From: Paenibacillus sp. PK3_47
GTDB taxonomy: Bacteria; Bacillota; Bacilli; Paenibacillales; Paenibacillaceae
DNA: 64,000 nt
Reading direction: 5' to 3'
Assembly (NCBI RefSeq): GCF_023520895.1
Contig: NZ_CP026029.1
Location: 5,704,001 to 5,768,000 of the forward strand
The notes beneath the pieces were generated by a model. The model saw nothing but the letters and a program-made list of their open reading frames with translations, made no database searches and was not told where the DNA came from. Below, piece after piece: positions 7,727-16,152 of this stretch (position 1 is the stretch's first letter; each line of letters starts with the position of its first letter). The position numbers and the translations under genes were made by a program.

Positions 7727-7756
7727 GACCCTGTGCCGGCCGGCACAGGGTCTTTT
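7727..7756 (+). terminator. Strong terminator, perfect palindrome
   Basis: GACCCTGTGCCGG pairs perfectly with CCGGCACAGGGTC and is followed by TTTT. It closes the riboswitch operon and, being symmetric, can also serve the convergent L,D-transpeptidase. Confidence 0.85.
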
Positions 7757-8448
7757 CAGTCCGCCAATCCGATGGCAATGGACGGTGACTTCGCGGGATC
7801 GAGCAGGGCCATCAGCTTAAGCAGATTGCTCTCGGACATGGCAATGCAGCCTGCTGTCGGCTGGTTTGCGCCCTTCCAGATATGCAGAAAGATCGCGCTG
7901 CCTTTCCCGGACACTACCGGAGCAGTGTTGTATCCTATGACCACAGCATATTTGTAAAGCGGGTGCTGAAGACGCTCATAGGAAGACCAGCGCAGGCCCG
8001 GATGACCGTCATAGGTTACCCACTGGTTATACTGTTCTGAAGCAGGATCATCAATCCAGAAATCCTTACTGGTTGTTTTCGTATATTCAAGCTTGAGATT
8101 CCCCGGTGCATCACCGGTTCCGAACGCCGGACCCAGCGGATACACACCGGAAGGCGTCCGCCCGTCTCCTTCTCTGATTTTACCGGTACCTCCGCGGCCC
8201 AAAGTTACGGGAATGCCGGCCAGAGCCGGGGACCATTTACCGTCACGCTTTTCATATAAAGTTAACAGCCCTGTTTGTGACTTTGCGGTTCGTGCAGTAA
8301 CCACAACGGTCTGGCTGGAATTTAGAAGTGCAGCCTTGTAAGGCCAGGAGGCGGTGAAGCCCGCAGCAGAGGTCCGGTGAGCAGCAGGGATATACAGAAG
8401 AAGGAAGAGCAGCGCCGCGGCAATCAGAATGGACAAACGTCTGAACAT
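7756..8448 (-). CDS. Secreted L,D-transpeptidase (YkuD domain)
   Basis: A 230-residue exported protein. Residues 1-29 are a signal peptide (MFRR, hydrophobic stretch, then TSA-AG). The C-terminal YkuD catalytic domain carries the family motif with His189 (IFLHIWKG) and nucleophile Cys201 in PTAGCIAM. Such enzymes make 3-3 cross-links in peptidoglycan or attach proteins to it, and act outside the membrane. No LysM or SPOR domain is visible, so it would be a minimal enzyme, possibly of the spore or stationary-phase type. The ATG at 8448 follows AAAGGGGGAATTGAT. A tiny possible ORF lies just upstream. Confidence 0.88.
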   Translation of the reverse strand: MFRRLSILIAAALLFLLLYIPAAHRTSAAGFTASWPYKAALLNSSQTVVVTARTAKSQTGLLTLYEKRDGKWSPALAGIPVTLGRGGTGKIREGDGRTPSGVYPLGPAFGTGDAPGNLKLEYTKTTSKDFWIDDPASEQYNQWVTYDGHPGLRWSSYERLQHPLYKYAVVIGYNTAPVVSGKGSAIFLHIWKGANQPTAGCIAMSESNLLKLMALLDPAKSPSIAIGLAD

Positions 8449-8476
8449 ATCAATTCCCCCTTTACTGCTTATTACC

Positions 8477-8599
8477 TCAGCAGGTTCCGGGGGAATCCGG
8501 GTTATGCGGGGATTTGGAGCGGCAGTCTTTTTTCAAGAGCAGAATCTGCTGTTCTCTATGCTCTGCAAGCTCACGGAACTGGGAAATGGTGTCTCTCAT
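8477..8599 (-). CDS. Possible 40-residue small protein upstream of the L,D-transpeptidase
   Basis: A minus-strand frame starting MRDTISQFRELAEHREQQIL and ending just before the ribosome binding site of the L,D-transpeptidase. The frame is open about 30 codons further upstream, past an AGGAGG at about 8670, but without a standard start codon there. Composition is that of a helical charged peptide. I do not recognise it; it may be a real small protein or chance. Confidence 0.25.
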   Translation of the reverse strand: MRDTISQFRELAEHREQQILLLKKDCRSKSPHNPDSPGTC

Positions 8600-8727
8600 T
8601 TTGTGCAGGGCCTGGGTCCGGTAAACTTCAGGATTAACCCCTCTTATAAAGTAGATTTGGGTGCTCCTCCTGCTGCTTCGTATTACTTGGCGAAAAACGG
8701 GAACAATTTATTACCAGCATGGAATAC

Positions 8728-8760
8728 AAAAAAAGCCCGCATCCGGCGCGGGCCTTCTGT
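8728..8760 (-). terminator. Intrinsic terminator of the MFS gene
   Basis: Read on the minus strand, GGCCCGCGCC... folds back on GCGGGC and is followed by seven T. It lies 22 nt after the MFS stop codon. Confidence 0.85.
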
Positions 8761-8781
8761 TCAAGTATGATGATGCAAAAA

Positions 8782-10011
8782 TTAATGTGCTGCGCGTTCT
8801 CTCTTGCGGTACATCTGAAGCAGTACATACGAGAGGACAAAAGCTCCTGTAACCAGCCAAAGCGGAATCCGCGGATCCAGCTTGTATGCCCAGCCGCCGA
8901 TAATGCCGGCAGGTGCGGTAAAGAGCAGAATGAGTACGGACAGCACGGAGAATACCTTCGCTCTTTTATCATCATCAATTGCATTCTGTACAGCAGCTTC
9001 CAGGTATGGCGAGCTGATCATTAACCCGACTGCTGCCAGAATGGTGCTGAGCCCGATCCAGACCAGATTAGAAGAAGGATACAGCACCAGCATGACATTG
9101 GAAAGGGCGGAAAGGGCGAACCCGGCCATCATGGAACGGTTGGCGCTTTTCTCCGGGATTTTCGGCATAATCAGCCACAGCGTAATCAGCATAATCACTG
9201 AGGACACCGCAGGGAACAATGACAGGATGCCGTTATCCATATGCAGGTAATCAGCCAGATAGAGCGACAGGTAAGTCGTCTTCAGGGTAGCCTGGAAATT
9301 GAACAGAATGTAGACTGCGAAGATCAGCAGCAGGGTGCTGTCTCCCCAAAGCTCGCGGAAAGCGCCGCCGTATTCGGTCATAATCTGCTTGAGTCCGAGA
9401 CCGCGGGTTTCCTTGCGCTTCTGTATGCCGGCTTCTGTCTCACGGGTGGTCAGGTGACGGCCGACGAACTGGAAGGTCATCATGACAAAGGCCAGCACGT
9501 ACATAATACGCATGCCGCTTACCATTCCGTAATGGGCAACAAGCAGCCCGCCAAGCGGTGCGAACAAGCCGCCGATCACGCTGATGATCTGAAGCAGCGT
9601 AAAGACATAGGTACGGTCGGAAGGCTTCGTATCTTCAACAATCAGGCAGTAGAAGGCGATATGCGGTACACGCTGGAACCCGTTAATGAACGCAGCTGCC
9701 ACAAAGAACCAGAAGTTCTGTGAAACGGCCCACAGGATGGTGGCCAGACTCCAGCTCAGCAGGTCGAAATATAAAATGGCCCGCTTGCGGCCCAGCCTGT
9801 CCGTCAAGTATCCGCTGATTAAAGATGAGAAGACCTGCACGATCAGGCCGATGGTGGTGACCCAGCCGATGTTCACTTCCGTCAGGCCGAGCTCGTACAT
9901 ATACAAGGTGGCGTAAGTGGAGAACATGCTGAACGGGATCAGGAAAAACGGTTCGAATGCGAGGCAGCCGCGGCTGTTGCCCTGCAGACGGGGGAATAAA
10001 TGTCGTGCCAT
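8782..10011 (-). CDS. MFS family transporter
   Basis: A 409-residue membrane protein with about 12 hydrophobic segments in two halves. The loop after the second helix reads GYLTDRLGRKRAI, the major facilitator signature, and the central loop (residues about 185-205) is basic. Members are proton- or ion-coupled exporters or importers; nothing in sequence or context fixes the substrate, and a sugar or drug efflux role would be a guess. The ATG at 10011 follows GGAGGAAACATT. It stands alone between the L,D-transpeptidase and the divergent ddh gene. Confidence 0.85.
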   Translation of the reverse strand: MARHLFPRLQGNSRGCLAFEPFFLIPFSMFSTYATLYMYELGLTEVNIGWVTTIGLIVQVFSSLISGYLTDRLGRKRAILYFDLLSWSLATILWAVSQNFWFFVAAAFINGFQRVPHIAFYCLIVEDTKPSDRTYVFTLLQIISVIGGLFAPLGGLLVAHYGMVSGMRIMYVLAFVMMTFQFVGRHLTTRETEAGIQKRKETRGLGLKQIMTEYGGAFRELWGDSTLLLIFAVYILFNFQATLKTTYLSLYLADYLHMDNGILSLFPAVSSVIMLITLWLIMPKIPEKSANRSMMAGFALSALSNVMLVLYPSSNLVWIGLSTILAAVGLMISSPYLEAAVQNAIDDDKRAKVFSVLSVLILLFTAPAGIIGGWAYKLDPRIPLWLVTGAFVLSYVLLQMYRKRERAAH

Positions 10012-10136
10012 AATGTTTCCTCCGGGTTGTCGTTAGTAGGATGGCTTACAAGCCTTTATCGTATATGAAAATACTAAAAAATAAAAGCATAAAGAGGAAA
10101 ATAATACTTATAGAATAATTAGACTGGCGAAAAATG

Positions 10137-10166
10137 TTGACATATGATGTAATGAATATATGTAAT
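10137..10166 (+). promoter_or_regulatory. Promoter of ddh
   Basis: TTGACA at 10137-10142 is followed after 16-18 nt by TATGTAAT, which offers an extended -10. It lies 50 nt before the ribosome binding site of ddh. Confidence 0.5.
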
Positions 10167-10215
10167 TAAAAATACTATATTACCCGGAATAATAATCCGG
10201 CAGGGGAGGATCATC

Positions 10216-11199
10216 ATGAGCAGCACGATTAGAGTAGGAATTGCAGGGTACGGCAATTTGGGAAGAGGCGTACAGCAGGCCATTAAGCAAAATCCCGATA
10301 TGGAACTGGTAGCGGTCTTTACACGCAGAGATCCGGAAGAGCTGGCTAAGGTGACCGGAGTGCCGACGGCACGTTTGTCGGATGCTGCGGACTACATAGA
10401 TCAGATCGATGTAATGATCCTATGCGGAGGATCTGCAACAGATCTGCCGGAGCAGACACCGGAGCTGGTCAAGCTTTTCAATACGGTTGACAGCTTCGAT
10501 ACTCACGCCAAAATCCCGGAATTTTATGAAAAAGTAAATGCCGCAGCTCTCGAAGGCGGCAAGGTCGGGGTTATCTCCACAGGCTGGGATCCGGGCTTGT
10601 TCTCCATGAACCGCCTGCTGATGCAGGCTGTACTGCCGGAAGGCGTAGACTATACCTTCTGGGGAACCGGAGTCAGCCAGGGGCATTCCGATGCCATCCG
10701 CCGCGTACCGGGCGTCAAAGCCGGTGTTCAGTACACTGTGCCGGTACAGGAAGTGATTGAGCGTATCCGCTCCGGAGAAACGCCTTCGCTGACAACACGC
10801 GAGAAACACCGCCGTGACTGCTTTGTCGTAGCAGAAGAGGGGGCAGACCAGGAGGCAATCCGCAGCACGATCGTGAACATGCCGGACTATTTCGCCGACT
10901 ATGATACCACGGTAACCTTCATCTCGGAAGCGGAGCTGGCTGCAGAGCATTCCGGCATGCCGCACGGCGGCTTTGTCATCCGCAGTGCTGTCACGGGCAG
11001 CGGCAGCAAGCAAATTGCCGAATTCGGCCTGAAGCTGGACAGCAATCCTGAGTTCACCGCCAGCGTACTTATCGCTTACGCAAGAGCAGCTATCCGTTTG
11101 AGCCGGGAAGGGGCCAGCGGGGCTAAATCCGTGTTCGACATTCCGCTGGGTTATCTTTCCCCGAAATCAGGGGAAGAGCTGCGCCGCGCATTGCTGTAG
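10216..11199 (+). CDS. ddh: meso-Diaminopimelate D-dehydrogenase
   Basis: A 327-residue NADP-dependent enzyme that makes meso-diaminopimelate directly from tetrahydrodipicolinate and ammonia, a one-step branch to lysine and peptidoglycan. The N-terminal Rossmann loop is GIAGYGNLGRG. The family segments CGGSATDLPEQTP, VDSFDTHAKIPEF, STGWDPGLFSMNR and WGTGVSQGHSDAIRR (substrate and cofactor contacts) are all present, and the length is typical. The ATG at 10216 follows GGGGAGGATC. It is a single gene with its own promoter and terminator. The ammonia-using glutamate dehydrogenase is the next gene, convergent with it. Confidence 0.95.
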   Translation: MSSTIRVGIAGYGNLGRGVQQAIKQNPDMELVAVFTRRDPEELAKVTGVPTARLSDAADYIDQIDVMILCGGSATDLPEQTPELVKLFNTVDSFDTHAKIPEFYEKVNAAALEGGKVGVISTGWDPGLFSMNRLLMQAVLPEGVDYTFWGTGVSQGHSDAIRRVPGVKAGVQYTVPVQEVIERIRSGETPSLTTREKHRRDCFVVAEEGADQEAIRSTIVNMPDYFADYDTTVTFISEAELAAEHSGMPHGGFVIRSAVTGSGSKQIAEFGLKLDSNPEFTASVLIAYARAAIRLSREGASGAKSVFDIPLGYLSPKSGEELRRALL

Positions 11200-11239
11200 G
11201 CGTGCCTGTAATTGGCTGTAGTATGTTTAAGGGGATTTA

Positions 11240-11270
11240 TCAGGCTGTCGGGAAAGTCTCGACAGCCTGA
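11240..11270 (+). terminator. Intrinsic terminator of ddh
   Basis: TCAGGCTGTCG pairs with CGACAGCCTGA around GGAAAGTCT. A weak T-run follows. Confidence 0.75.
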
Positions 11271-11492
11271 TTTACGTGATTTTGATGTCATACGGCACTA
11301 GGTCAACAATTGCCGGCTCCAACCCACCCATCGTCCCGCGCGCACCAGAACGTACTGATTGCTTGGCAGGCTAATGCTAAAAATTCCTGTATACGCTTAG
11401 TGTTCAGCTTAGACAACAAACAAGGGCGCTTCGCATGATGGGGGAAGGGGCGGAAGCCTTACAAACCGAACAGGTGGCACTTACTATGAAGC

Positions 11493-11682
11493 CTAACGGA
11501 CCCCGGGTCCGTTATTTTGCGCTGGAGGCGTGTTTTGAAATCCTAACGGACCACAGTTCCTTTATTTCATCCCAAAGGTTGTAATTTACCCGACATTTGG
11601 CGGAATAAAGGAACTACAGTCCGTTAGCGGTGGAAACGGGGCGATTGCTTACAAATAACGGATGCTGGGTCCGTTAGATGGA
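11493..11682. repeat. Intergenic array of AACGGA/TCCGTT palindromes
   Basis: Four units: AACGGACCCCGGGTCCGTT at about 11495, CTAACGGACCACAGTTCC at 11543, its reverse form GGAACTACAGTCCGTTAG ending at 11627, and AACGGATGCTGGGTCCGTTA at about 11657. The first is a perfect palindrome. Spacing is about 50-57 nt. The wider gap 11271-12010 otherwise holds no gene I can support. Confidence 0.7.
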
Positions 11683-11935
11683 TAAGGGGAGGGGTATATA
11701 ACGGATGAAGTGTGCGTTTAACATGGAGGAGCGTGCCCGCAGACCTATTTGCCGCCCGGACCTTGAAGCTGAACAGCATGGCCGGCATGCAAAATAAGCA
11801 AAATTTGCTCAACCAGCCCCGGTGCCCACACCAATGGATGCACAATTCTAGGGCAGACGGCCAAATGTCATTGGACAATTATACTTTATCTAACTCGCTA
11901 AAATTCCATTGTTTCAGGAGTTATATCTATTACGC

Positions 11936-11972
11936 AAAAAGGACGTGCCGTTTATTCCGGCACGTCCTTTTT
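11936..11972 (-). terminator. Terminator of gdhA
   Basis: AAAAAGGACGTGCCG and CGGCACGTCCTTTTT form a perfect stem with T- and A-runs, so it works on both strands. It lies just beyond the gdhA stop codon. Confidence 0.9.
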
Positions 11973-12010
11973 AAATATGTGGCAACTAAGTTTAGGCTGC
12001 TGCTGTCAGA

Positions 12011-13384
12011 TTAGACAACACCCTGAGCCAGCATCGTATCCGCCACTTTCAAAAAGCCTGCGATATTGGCACCTGCAACCAGGTTGCCCGGCATACCATA
12101 TTCATCGGCTGCGCTGACGGCGCTGCGGTAAATATTCTTCATGATCTGGCGCAGCCGTTCATCGACTTCCTCGAACGACCAGGAGAGCCGGAGCCCGTTC
12201 TGGCTCATCTCAAGCCCGGATACGGCTACCCCGCCGGCATTGGCTGCCTTGGCTGGTCCGAACAGGATCTGTTGCTCCAGGAAGTGATCTATAGCTGACA
12301 GCGTAGACGGCATGTTGGCGCCCTCTCCGACAGCAATTACCCCGTTCGCAACAAGTGTCCGTGCGGCTTCCTCATCAAGCTCGTTCTGTGTGGCACAAGG
12401 CAGTGCGATGGAGCAGGGCAGGCTCCAGATGCCGGTGCTGCCTTCCGTATACACAGCATGCGGATGCTCCTTGACGTATTCGCTGATCCGTGAGCGCTCC
12501 TGCTCCTTTAATCTTTTGAGCGTTCCGAGATTAATGCCTTCCGGATCATGGATGTAGCCGCCGGAGTCGCTGCAGGCAATGACATGTGCGCCGAGCTGCT
12601 GCAGTTTTTCTATAGCATATATGGAGACATTGCCCGAACCGGATACAACAACCGATTGATCCCGGAAGTCCAGCCCTTTCGCAGCCAGCATTTCCTGGAC
12701 AAAATACACCAGGCCGTATCCCGTAGCTTCCTTTCTCGCCAGACTTCCGCCGTACAGCAGGCCCTTGCCTGTCAGAACACCGGCTTCGTGGCCGCCGCGG
12801 ATTCTTTTATATTGTCCGAACATATAGCCGATCTCGCGAGCGCCTACACCAATGTCGCCGGCAGGAATGTCGGTGTCAGGTCCGATATGCCGGTACAGCT
12901 CAGTCATAAAGCTCTGGGCGAAGGACATAACCTCCCGGTCCGATTTGCCTTTGGGATCAAAATCAGAGCCGCCTTTGCCGCCTCCGATGGGCAGTCCGGT
13001 CAACGCATTTTTAAAAATCTGCTCAAAGCCCAAAAACTTCACAATCCCTAAGTAGACAGAAGGGTGGAAGCGTAGTCCGCCTTTATAAGGTCCGATCGCA
13101 CTGTTGAACTGCACGCGGTATCCGCGGTTGACTTGAATGTTGCCGGCATCATCGTACCATGGAACTCTGAAGGAAATGCTCCGCTCCGGTTCGACCAGCC
13201 GCTCGAGGATGGAATTCTCCATGTAGTGGGGATGGCGTTCCAGCACTGGCACCAATGTATCGAGGATCTCCTTGACGGCTTGGTGGAATTCGCGCTCCTG
13301 CGGATCGCGGTGCTGAACCTCTTCATATACACGCTGTACATAGGCTTTGGCCGAGGAATGGGCTTCTGAATGGATGGTTGACAC
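12011..13384 (-). CDS. gdhA: NADP-specific glutamate dehydrogenase
   Basis: A 457-residue hexameric-type enzyme that makes glutamate from 2-oxoglutarate and ammonia in the cytoplasm. The substrate-binding segment NSAIGPYKGGLRFHPSV and the active-site motif LPIGGGKGGSDFDPKGKS with its catalytic lysine are intact. The nucleotide domain follows with VVSGSGNVSIYAIEKL. Length and motifs match the NADP-dependent biosynthetic class. The start is GTG at 13384 with AGGAGTG 9 nt upstream. It has its own terminator and a long repeat-bearing upstream region. Confidence 0.96.
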   Translation of the reverse strand: MSTIHSEAHSSAKAYVQRVYEEVQHRDPQEREFHQAVKEILDTLVPVLERHPHYMENSILERLVEPERSISFRVPWYDDAGNIQVNRGYRVQFNSAIGPYKGGLRFHPSVYLGIVKFLGFEQIFKNALTGLPIGGGKGGSDFDPKGKSDREVMSFAQSFMTELYRHIGPDTDIPAGDIGVGAREIGYMFGQYKRIRGGHEAGVLTGKGLLYGGSLARKEATGYGLVYFVQEMLAAKGLDFRDQSVVVSGSGNVSIYAIEKLQQLGAHVIACSDSGGYIHDPEGINLGTLKRLKEQERSRISEYVKEHPHAVYTEGSTGIWSLPCSIALPCATQNELDEEAARTLVANGVIAVGEGANMPSTLSAIDHFLEQQILFGPAKAANAGGVAVSGLEMSQNGLRLSWSFEEVDERLRQIMKNIYRSAVSAADEYGMPGNLVAGANIAGFLKVADTMLAQGVV

Positions 13385-13589
13385 TTAATTGAACACTCCT
13401 GTCTGGTTGGATTGAATAAATACCGAATATCTTAAATATTTATTAATTATTAAAATGAATCTTACTAAAACCTGACATGAAAATGCCAATTAAATATTTT
13501 TTGTAGGCTTATCAATAATTTCTATAAAGTTTACAGTTTGTGTTATGTATAAGCGGAGAAACGGGGCTCGTTGACCTGGGGGAGAACTC

Positions 13590-13720
13590 AATGTACTCGA
13601 ATTTTCGCGTACATTTGGCTTGGTTACCCTCGCAGCGACGCATTATACTCGATTTTTCGCGTACAATTGGCTTGGTGACCCCCGCAGCGCGCATTATACT
13701 CGAATTTTCACATGCGACGG
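13590..13720. repeat. 52-nt tandem repeats with TACTCG...CG(A/C)GTA core
   Basis: Unit 1 (13590-13641, 52 nt) and unit 2 (13642-13692, 51 nt) share about 80 percent of positions, and a third partial unit follows to about 13720. Each begins with AATGTACTCGAATTTTCGCG or a close variant and ends in CCGCAGCG-type sequence. The 52-nt length, the TACTCG core and the later GGC..CGCAGCG segment match the array at 38588-38835. It lies between gdhA and the methyltransferase, with no gene. Confidence 0.8.
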
Positions 13721-13858
13721 GTTGTCAGAACTGTTGATCTAAATACCAAAGGAAGGGTAGTTAAGGGAATGACGGGTGCGTTAAATTTGTTACAGTTCAT
13801 AGTGGGGAAGAAGCGATAATCAGAGGTTTTCAATAAACTGTAAAACACAGTTAACAAT

Positions 13859-13892
13859 AAAAAAACTCCGCCATGAATGTGGCGAAGTTGTG
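13859..13892 (-). terminator. Orphan minus-strand terminator-like hairpin
   Basis: On the minus strand AACTTCGCCACA...TGGCGGAGTT is followed by seven T, a strong terminator form. No minus-strand gene lies to its right, because the next gene (13997) runs the other way. It may end an antisense or relict transcript. Confidence 0.55.
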
Positions 13893-13996
13893 AATTTTAT
13901 AAATATGTTACCTTTATTATACCACAAATTAACAAATAAATCAAGTATTGTTTACTCTGCCGCCTCAATGCTACAACAGATATGAGGTGATTTTAC

Positions 13997-14911
13997 ATGG
14001 AAAAGAAAAGCTTAACCGCACTGGTGAGCGCATTCGCAAGAGCGCATCATGCGGAGCAGAACAGGGTCACCATTTTTAATGATTCACTTGCCAGGCAGCT
14101 TCTAACCGATGAAGAATACGAAGGGATCTCCGGCAATATGGCCCAGGGGATTGCATTTTTTCAGCCGGATTTTGCGGGTTCCCGGGAGGAGACACTGCGC
14201 AGAGTAGCGGATCATCAGCTGTCGCCAACGCCGCTCGGCAGGGCTGCTTTTGCGGAAAAGGCACTGGAAACGGCGGTGCTGCTGGGTGCCGGGCAGTATC
14301 TTATTTTTGCAGCAGGATATGATACCTTCGCCTATCGTCAGCCCGAGTGGGGCAAGAACCTGCAGATCTTTGAAATCGATCATCCTGCCACCGCTGCAGA
14401 CAAACAACGCCGTCTATCCATGCTGCATGCAGACAAACCTTCCAACCTGCATTTCATACCGGGTGATTTACGTGAACGTGATTGGCAGACCGAGCTTTTG
14501 GCAGCTCCGGACTTTCACCCGGAACAGATCAGCTTCTGCAGTCTGCTGGGGATCAGCTATTATTTGCCCAAGGATGCATTTAAGCAGCTTGTAGCGGCAA
14601 TAACTTCAATACTTCCAACCGGCAGCACGCTAGTCTTTGATTATCCGGACGAATGGACATTCACTCCGCAGGCAGGGGAAAGAGCGCAAAAACAGCTCAT
14701 GATGGCCGCAAGTGCCGGCGAACCGATGCAGGCGAGCTATTCCTATACTGAAATGGAACAGCTTCTGCAGGAAGTGAATCTGCTGATTTATCAGCATTTG
14801 ACGCCGGATGAGATCACTGCCCAGCTGTTTAAAGCCTACAACGACAGTCAGCCTGACCATCCCATGACCGCATTTGACAACGTGAATTACTGCCTGGCGG
14901 TTAAAAGATAA
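13997..14911 (+). CDS. Class I SAM-dependent methyltransferase, LCMT-like family
   Basis: A 304-residue protein of the leucine-carboxyl-methyltransferase-like family. The SAM-binding loop reads AAGYDTFAYR near residue 110, the acidic strand end is FEIDHPATAADKQRR, and GDLRERDW follows, all typical. N-terminal RPLGRA-like and PTPLGRAAFAEK segments match members that methylate small molecules or carry unknown roles. It has no signal peptide. The ATG at 13997 follows GAGGTGATTTTAC. No partner enzyme is adjacent, so the substrate is unknown. Confidence 0.85.
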   Translation: MEKKSLTALVSAFARAHHAEQNRVTIFNDSLARQLLTDEEYEGISGNMAQGIAFFQPDFAGSREETLRRVADHQLSPTPLGRAAFAEKALETAVLLGAGQYLIFAAGYDTFAYRQPEWGKNLQIFEIDHPATAADKQRRLSMLHADKPSNLHFIPGDLRERDWQTELLAAPDFHPEQISFCSLLGISYYLPKDAFKQLVAAITSILPTGSTLVFDYPDEWTFTPQAGERAQKQLMMAASAGEPMQASYSYTEMEQLLQEVNLLIYQHLTPDEITAQLFKAYNDSQPDHPMTAFDNVNYCLAVKR

Positions 14912-14982
14912 CGTTTCACCCTTTTCACAAATGTCCAATAACTGGGGTAGGAACAAAAGATCCCCTTACAGGAGGACTTTCA

Positions 14983-15927
14983 ATGAGGCACAAGGCAAAA
15001 TCTGTTACTGGCTGGAGCAAAGGAATGCTGCTCCTTATCGCGCTTACAGTGGGGAGCGGGGTTACAGCAGTTAATGAACAGCCCGCAGCGGCAGCAGCGG
15101 CGGCTTCCCGGGATGCCCAAGCAGTCTATAACCAGTTCCAGAAGTATATCCGCATCCCCTCAAGCCTTGTCCAGGCACGCAATTACTTAATCAACCATAT
15201 TGATGAAGCCGGCTCCTGGTATGCAACGGTGATGACACTGCAGCTGGAAAATGCGCAAAAGGCTGAACTGGAGCGCTTCTCCGAGAAAATCTATCCGGAA
15301 AAGGTGCAGAATGCGATTGAAGCATCGGCAGCTAACAATGGTCTTACCTATACCGGCCTGCTCCGCGGAATCCAGGATACACAGATCCGCCGGCTGATCC
15401 AGGAAACCTGGGATAAAGGCTATAAGCTGGAGAGCAGTGAGGGGATGTATTATCCGGTCTTGCACTATGAGGGATTTAAGGTGTTCAGGCCCTACGTGGG
15501 TAAGGACATCTCTTCCTATATAGATATTATGGCAGCTGAAAGCAACCAGCCGTCAGAATACGATGCCGGAATCGTTATCACATGGGATGAGCTGATTGGC
15601 CGAACAGCGGTTATGAGCGATTTTGTACAGGACTATCCGAAGTCGAACAGAACGGCAGCCATCCGGCAGGAGCTTCAATATTCCGCTGTCAAAATGTTTT
15701 ACGGATCCGACAACACGCCGGCTTATGATCCGCAGACCCAAGCTCTTGATCCTGAGCTCCGCAGAGCTTATGAGGATGTCCTGCTCGAAGGTCCCGGAAA
15801 CAATGGAATCTTTGGAATTCTGCACAAGCTGATGCCTCTGCTGGATGCGTCAGGCAACATCCTTACTCCGGAAGTTTCAGAGTATCTGAAAGAAGAATTA
15901 GCGCCTTATACTGAAATCTATAACTGA
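14983..15927 (+). CDS. Secreted protein of unknown function
   Basis: A 314-residue protein with a clear signal peptide (residues 1-41, ending in an Ala-rich AAAAAAS). The mature part is mostly helical, with a VYNQFQKYIRIPSSLVQARN segment at its start and a LEGPGNNGIFGILHKLMPLL segment near the end. I see no transmembrane segment, catalytic motif, sortase signal or lipobox. I do not recognise the family. It starts at ATG 14983 after AGGAGGACTTTCA, 72 nt downstream of the methyltransferase, and ends before a strong terminator, so it may share a transcript with that gene. Confidence 0.75.
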   Translation: MRHKAKSVTGWSKGMLLLIALTVGSGVTAVNEQPAAAAAAASRDAQAVYNQFQKYIRIPSSLVQARNYLINHIDEAGSWYATVMTLQLENAQKAELERFSEKIYPEKVQNAIEASAANNGLTYTGLLRGIQDTQIRRLIQETWDKGYKLESSEGMYYPVLHYEGFKVFRPYVGKDISSYIDIMAAESNQPSEYDAGIVITWDELIGRTAVMSDFVQDYPKSNRTAAIRQELQYSAVKMFYGSDNTPAYDPQTQALDPELRRAYEDVLLEGPGNNGIFGILHKLMPLLDASGNILTPEVSEYLKEELAPYTEIYN

Positions 15928-15976
15928 GCCGTTACTGCTAAACCATCATGAATGACAATGTTAGCCGCACACCCGC

Positions 15977-16024
15977 CAGGCCGGCAGCTGCCCGTGAGAG
16001 CAGACTGCCGGCCTGTATTATTTT
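15977..16024 (+). terminator. Strong intrinsic terminator
   Basis: CAGGCCGGCAG pairs perfectly with CTGCCGGCCTG, followed by TATTATTTT. It separates the secreted protein from the Fur-regulated gene. Confidence 0.85.
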
Positions 16025-16104
16025 GCGGAAAAAAGGAAATCGTCCAGATTATTTTCGCATAAAGTCCATGTTCAAACGTGAAAGTTTTAACTATCATAGA
16101 TTTA

Positions 16105-16119
16105 TGATAATGATTATCA
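16105..16119 (+). promoter_or_regulatory. Fur box
   Basis: TGATAATGATTATCA is a perfect 7-1-7 inverted repeat matching the Bacillus Fur consensus. It lies about 30 nt before the start of the binding protein gene, so iron-Fur should repress it. Confidence 0.9.
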
Positions 16120-16152
16120 TTATTAATAAATAGATGGAGAGTGGTCAAGGGG

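Noticed and set aside
8782..10011. MFS gene as a metallophore exporter
   Set aside because: It has no Zur or Fur box and no metal genes next to it, unlike the MFS gene at 52596.
11712..12014. 100-codon plus-strand frame before gdhA
   Set aside because: It covers the gdhA terminator hairpin, lacks a ribosome binding site, and the protein is low in recognisable structure.
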